A stretch of DNA of 7,496 bases from Rhodoferax sp. (GTDB taxonomy: Bacteria; Pseudomonadota; Gammaproteobacteria; Burkholderiales; Burkholderiaceae_C): positions 1-7,496 of the forward strand of contig JAJAZK010000280.1 in assembly GCA_026785765.1 (NCBI GenBank). The letters are read 5' to 3'. Within the stretch, counting starts at the first letter, position 1, and each line of letters opens with the position of its first letter. Made by a program: the position numbers and the translations under genes. The notes under the pieces were generated by a model. That model was not told where the DNA came from. It worked only from the letters and a program-made list of their open reading frames with translations, and did no database searches. Shown piece after piece: positions 6,839 through 7,496 of this stretch.

Positions 6839-7496
6839 TCAGGCATACACCAAGGTACCTTCGTCCTCGCCCATCACGACCCGCTTGAGCGCGCCATGCT
6901 TGATGATCGAAAAAACCTTGATCGGCAACTTCTGGTCACGGCACAACGCAAACGCCGTTGCATCCATGATTCCCAGGTTTTTCGCCATCGCTTCGTCGAA
7001 GGATATGCGTTGGTAACGGGTGGCCAGCGGGTCTTTGCGAGGGTCCGCGCTGTACACCCCATCCACCTTGGTCGCTTTCAAAACGACCTCCGCACCGATC
7101 TCCGCGCCGCGCAAGGCAGCTGCGGTATCCGTGGTGAAGAACGGATTGCCGGTCCCGGCTGCAAAAATTACTACCTTACCCTCTTCCAGATACTGCAGCG
7201 CTTTCGGGCGCACATAGGGCTCCACCACCTGCTCGATCGAGATTGCCGACATCACACGCGCAGTCAAGCCGGCCTTGATCATCGTATCGCCCAATGCCAG
7301 AGCGTTCATCACGGTAGCCAGCATGCCCATGTAATCAGCGGTCGCCCGGTCCATGCCGACCGAACCACCGGCTACGCCCCGAAAAATGTTGCCTCCACCA
7401 ATGACGACGGCAACTTCCACACCCATGCGGGTCACCTCGGCAATCTCGTTGACCATACGCACAATGGTGTCGCGATTGATGCCGAACTGGTCATCC
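6839..7496 (-). CDS. pyrH: UMP kinase (5'-truncated by window edge)
   Basis: PyrH phosphorylates UMP to UDP with ATP in the cytosol; it is a hexameric amino-acid-kinase family enzyme unrelated to eukaryotic UMP/CMP kinases. The visible 218 residues run in frame from the window edge (starting DDQFGINRDT) to the TGA at 6839. About 20 N-terminal residues, including the first Lys/Ser phosphate-binding loop, lie outside the window. Counted from the first visible residue, conserved pieces are GGGNIFRG (33-40), DYMGMLATVMNALAL (54-68), GTGNPFFTTDTAAALR (114-129), KVDGVYSADPRKD (143-155) and MDATAFALCRD (177-187). An in-frame GTG at 7462 should not be taken as the start, since homology continues upstream of it. 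The family is normally regulated allosterically by GTP and UTP. It is the first gene seen here in the transcription direction; rpsB-tsf would be expected beyond the edge. Confidence 0.98.
   Translation of the reverse strand, partial: DDQFGINRDTIVRMVNEIAEVTRMGVEVAVVIGGGNIFRGVAGGSVGMDRATADYMGMLATVMNALALGDTMIKAGLTARVMSAISIEQVVEPYVRPKALQYLEEGKVVIFAAGTGNPFFTTDTAAALRGAEIGAEVVLKATKVDGVYSADPRKDPLATRYQRISFDEAMAKNLGIMDATAFALCRDQKLPIKVFSIIKHGALKRVVMGEDEGTLVYA

Noticed and set aside
5793..7016. A 407-codon plus-strand open frame opposite uppS, frr and pyrH
   Set aside because: It crosses three convincingly conserved minus-strand genes and their spacers, shows no recognisable domain, and is rich in Arg, Ser and His as expected of an antisense shadow in GC-rich DNA.
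1..7496. Search for a novel system, mobile element, RNA gene or CRISPR array
   Set aside because: Seven core genes with intact motifs fill the window, gaps are at most 56 bases, and no terminal repeats, tRNA-like folds or repeat arrays were seen.

Overview
The window is one end-to-end stretch of the conserved bacterial 'pyrH-frr-uppS-cdsA-dxr-rseP-bamA' cluster. All seven genes lie on the minus strand, so the biological reading direction runs from position 7496 down to position 1. The two outer genes are cut by the window edges: pyrH lacks its N-terminus and bamA lacks its C-terminus. The five genes between them are complete. No gap between genes exceeds 56 bases, and no plus-strand gene, RNA gene, mobile element or CRISPR array could be supported.

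The organism is a Gram-negative proteobacterium, because it has BamA, RseP and a full outer-membrane assembly context. The gene order, the high GC content and the protein style suggest a betaproteobacterium, possibly Rhodocyclales-like. Examples are the PyrH N-terminal stretch DDQFGINRDTIVRMVNEIAEV, and a BamA and CdsA that align by eye along their length with the Escherichia coli proteins. The order-level placement is inference only.

Layout in the direction of transcription: pyrH (UMP kinase, 7496-6839, partial); a 56-base spacer; frr (ribosome recycling factor, 6782-6222, with a clear Shine-Dalgarno); a 28-base spacer; uppS (undecaprenyl diphosphate synthase, 6193-5462); a 10-base spacer; cdsA (CDP-diacylglycerol synthase, 5451-4594); a 4-base ATGA overlap; dxr (DXP reductoisomerase, 4597-3407); a 15-base spacer; rseP (site-2 zinc protease, 3391-2027); a 47-base spacer; bamA (outer-membrane insertase, 1979-1, partial).

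The genes link pyrimidine nucleotide supply and ribosome recycling to building the cell envelope. Dxr commits carbon to isoprenoid precursors, and UppS polymerises those into the undecaprenyl carrier for peptidoglycan and O-antigen. CdsA activates phosphatidic acid for phospholipids. RseP carries out regulated intramembrane proteolysis in the envelope-stress response, and BamA inserts outer-membrane proteins. The tight spacing and absence of terminator-like hairpins suggest co-transcription. I found no undescribed system here; the second-look items are small-scale and low in interest.
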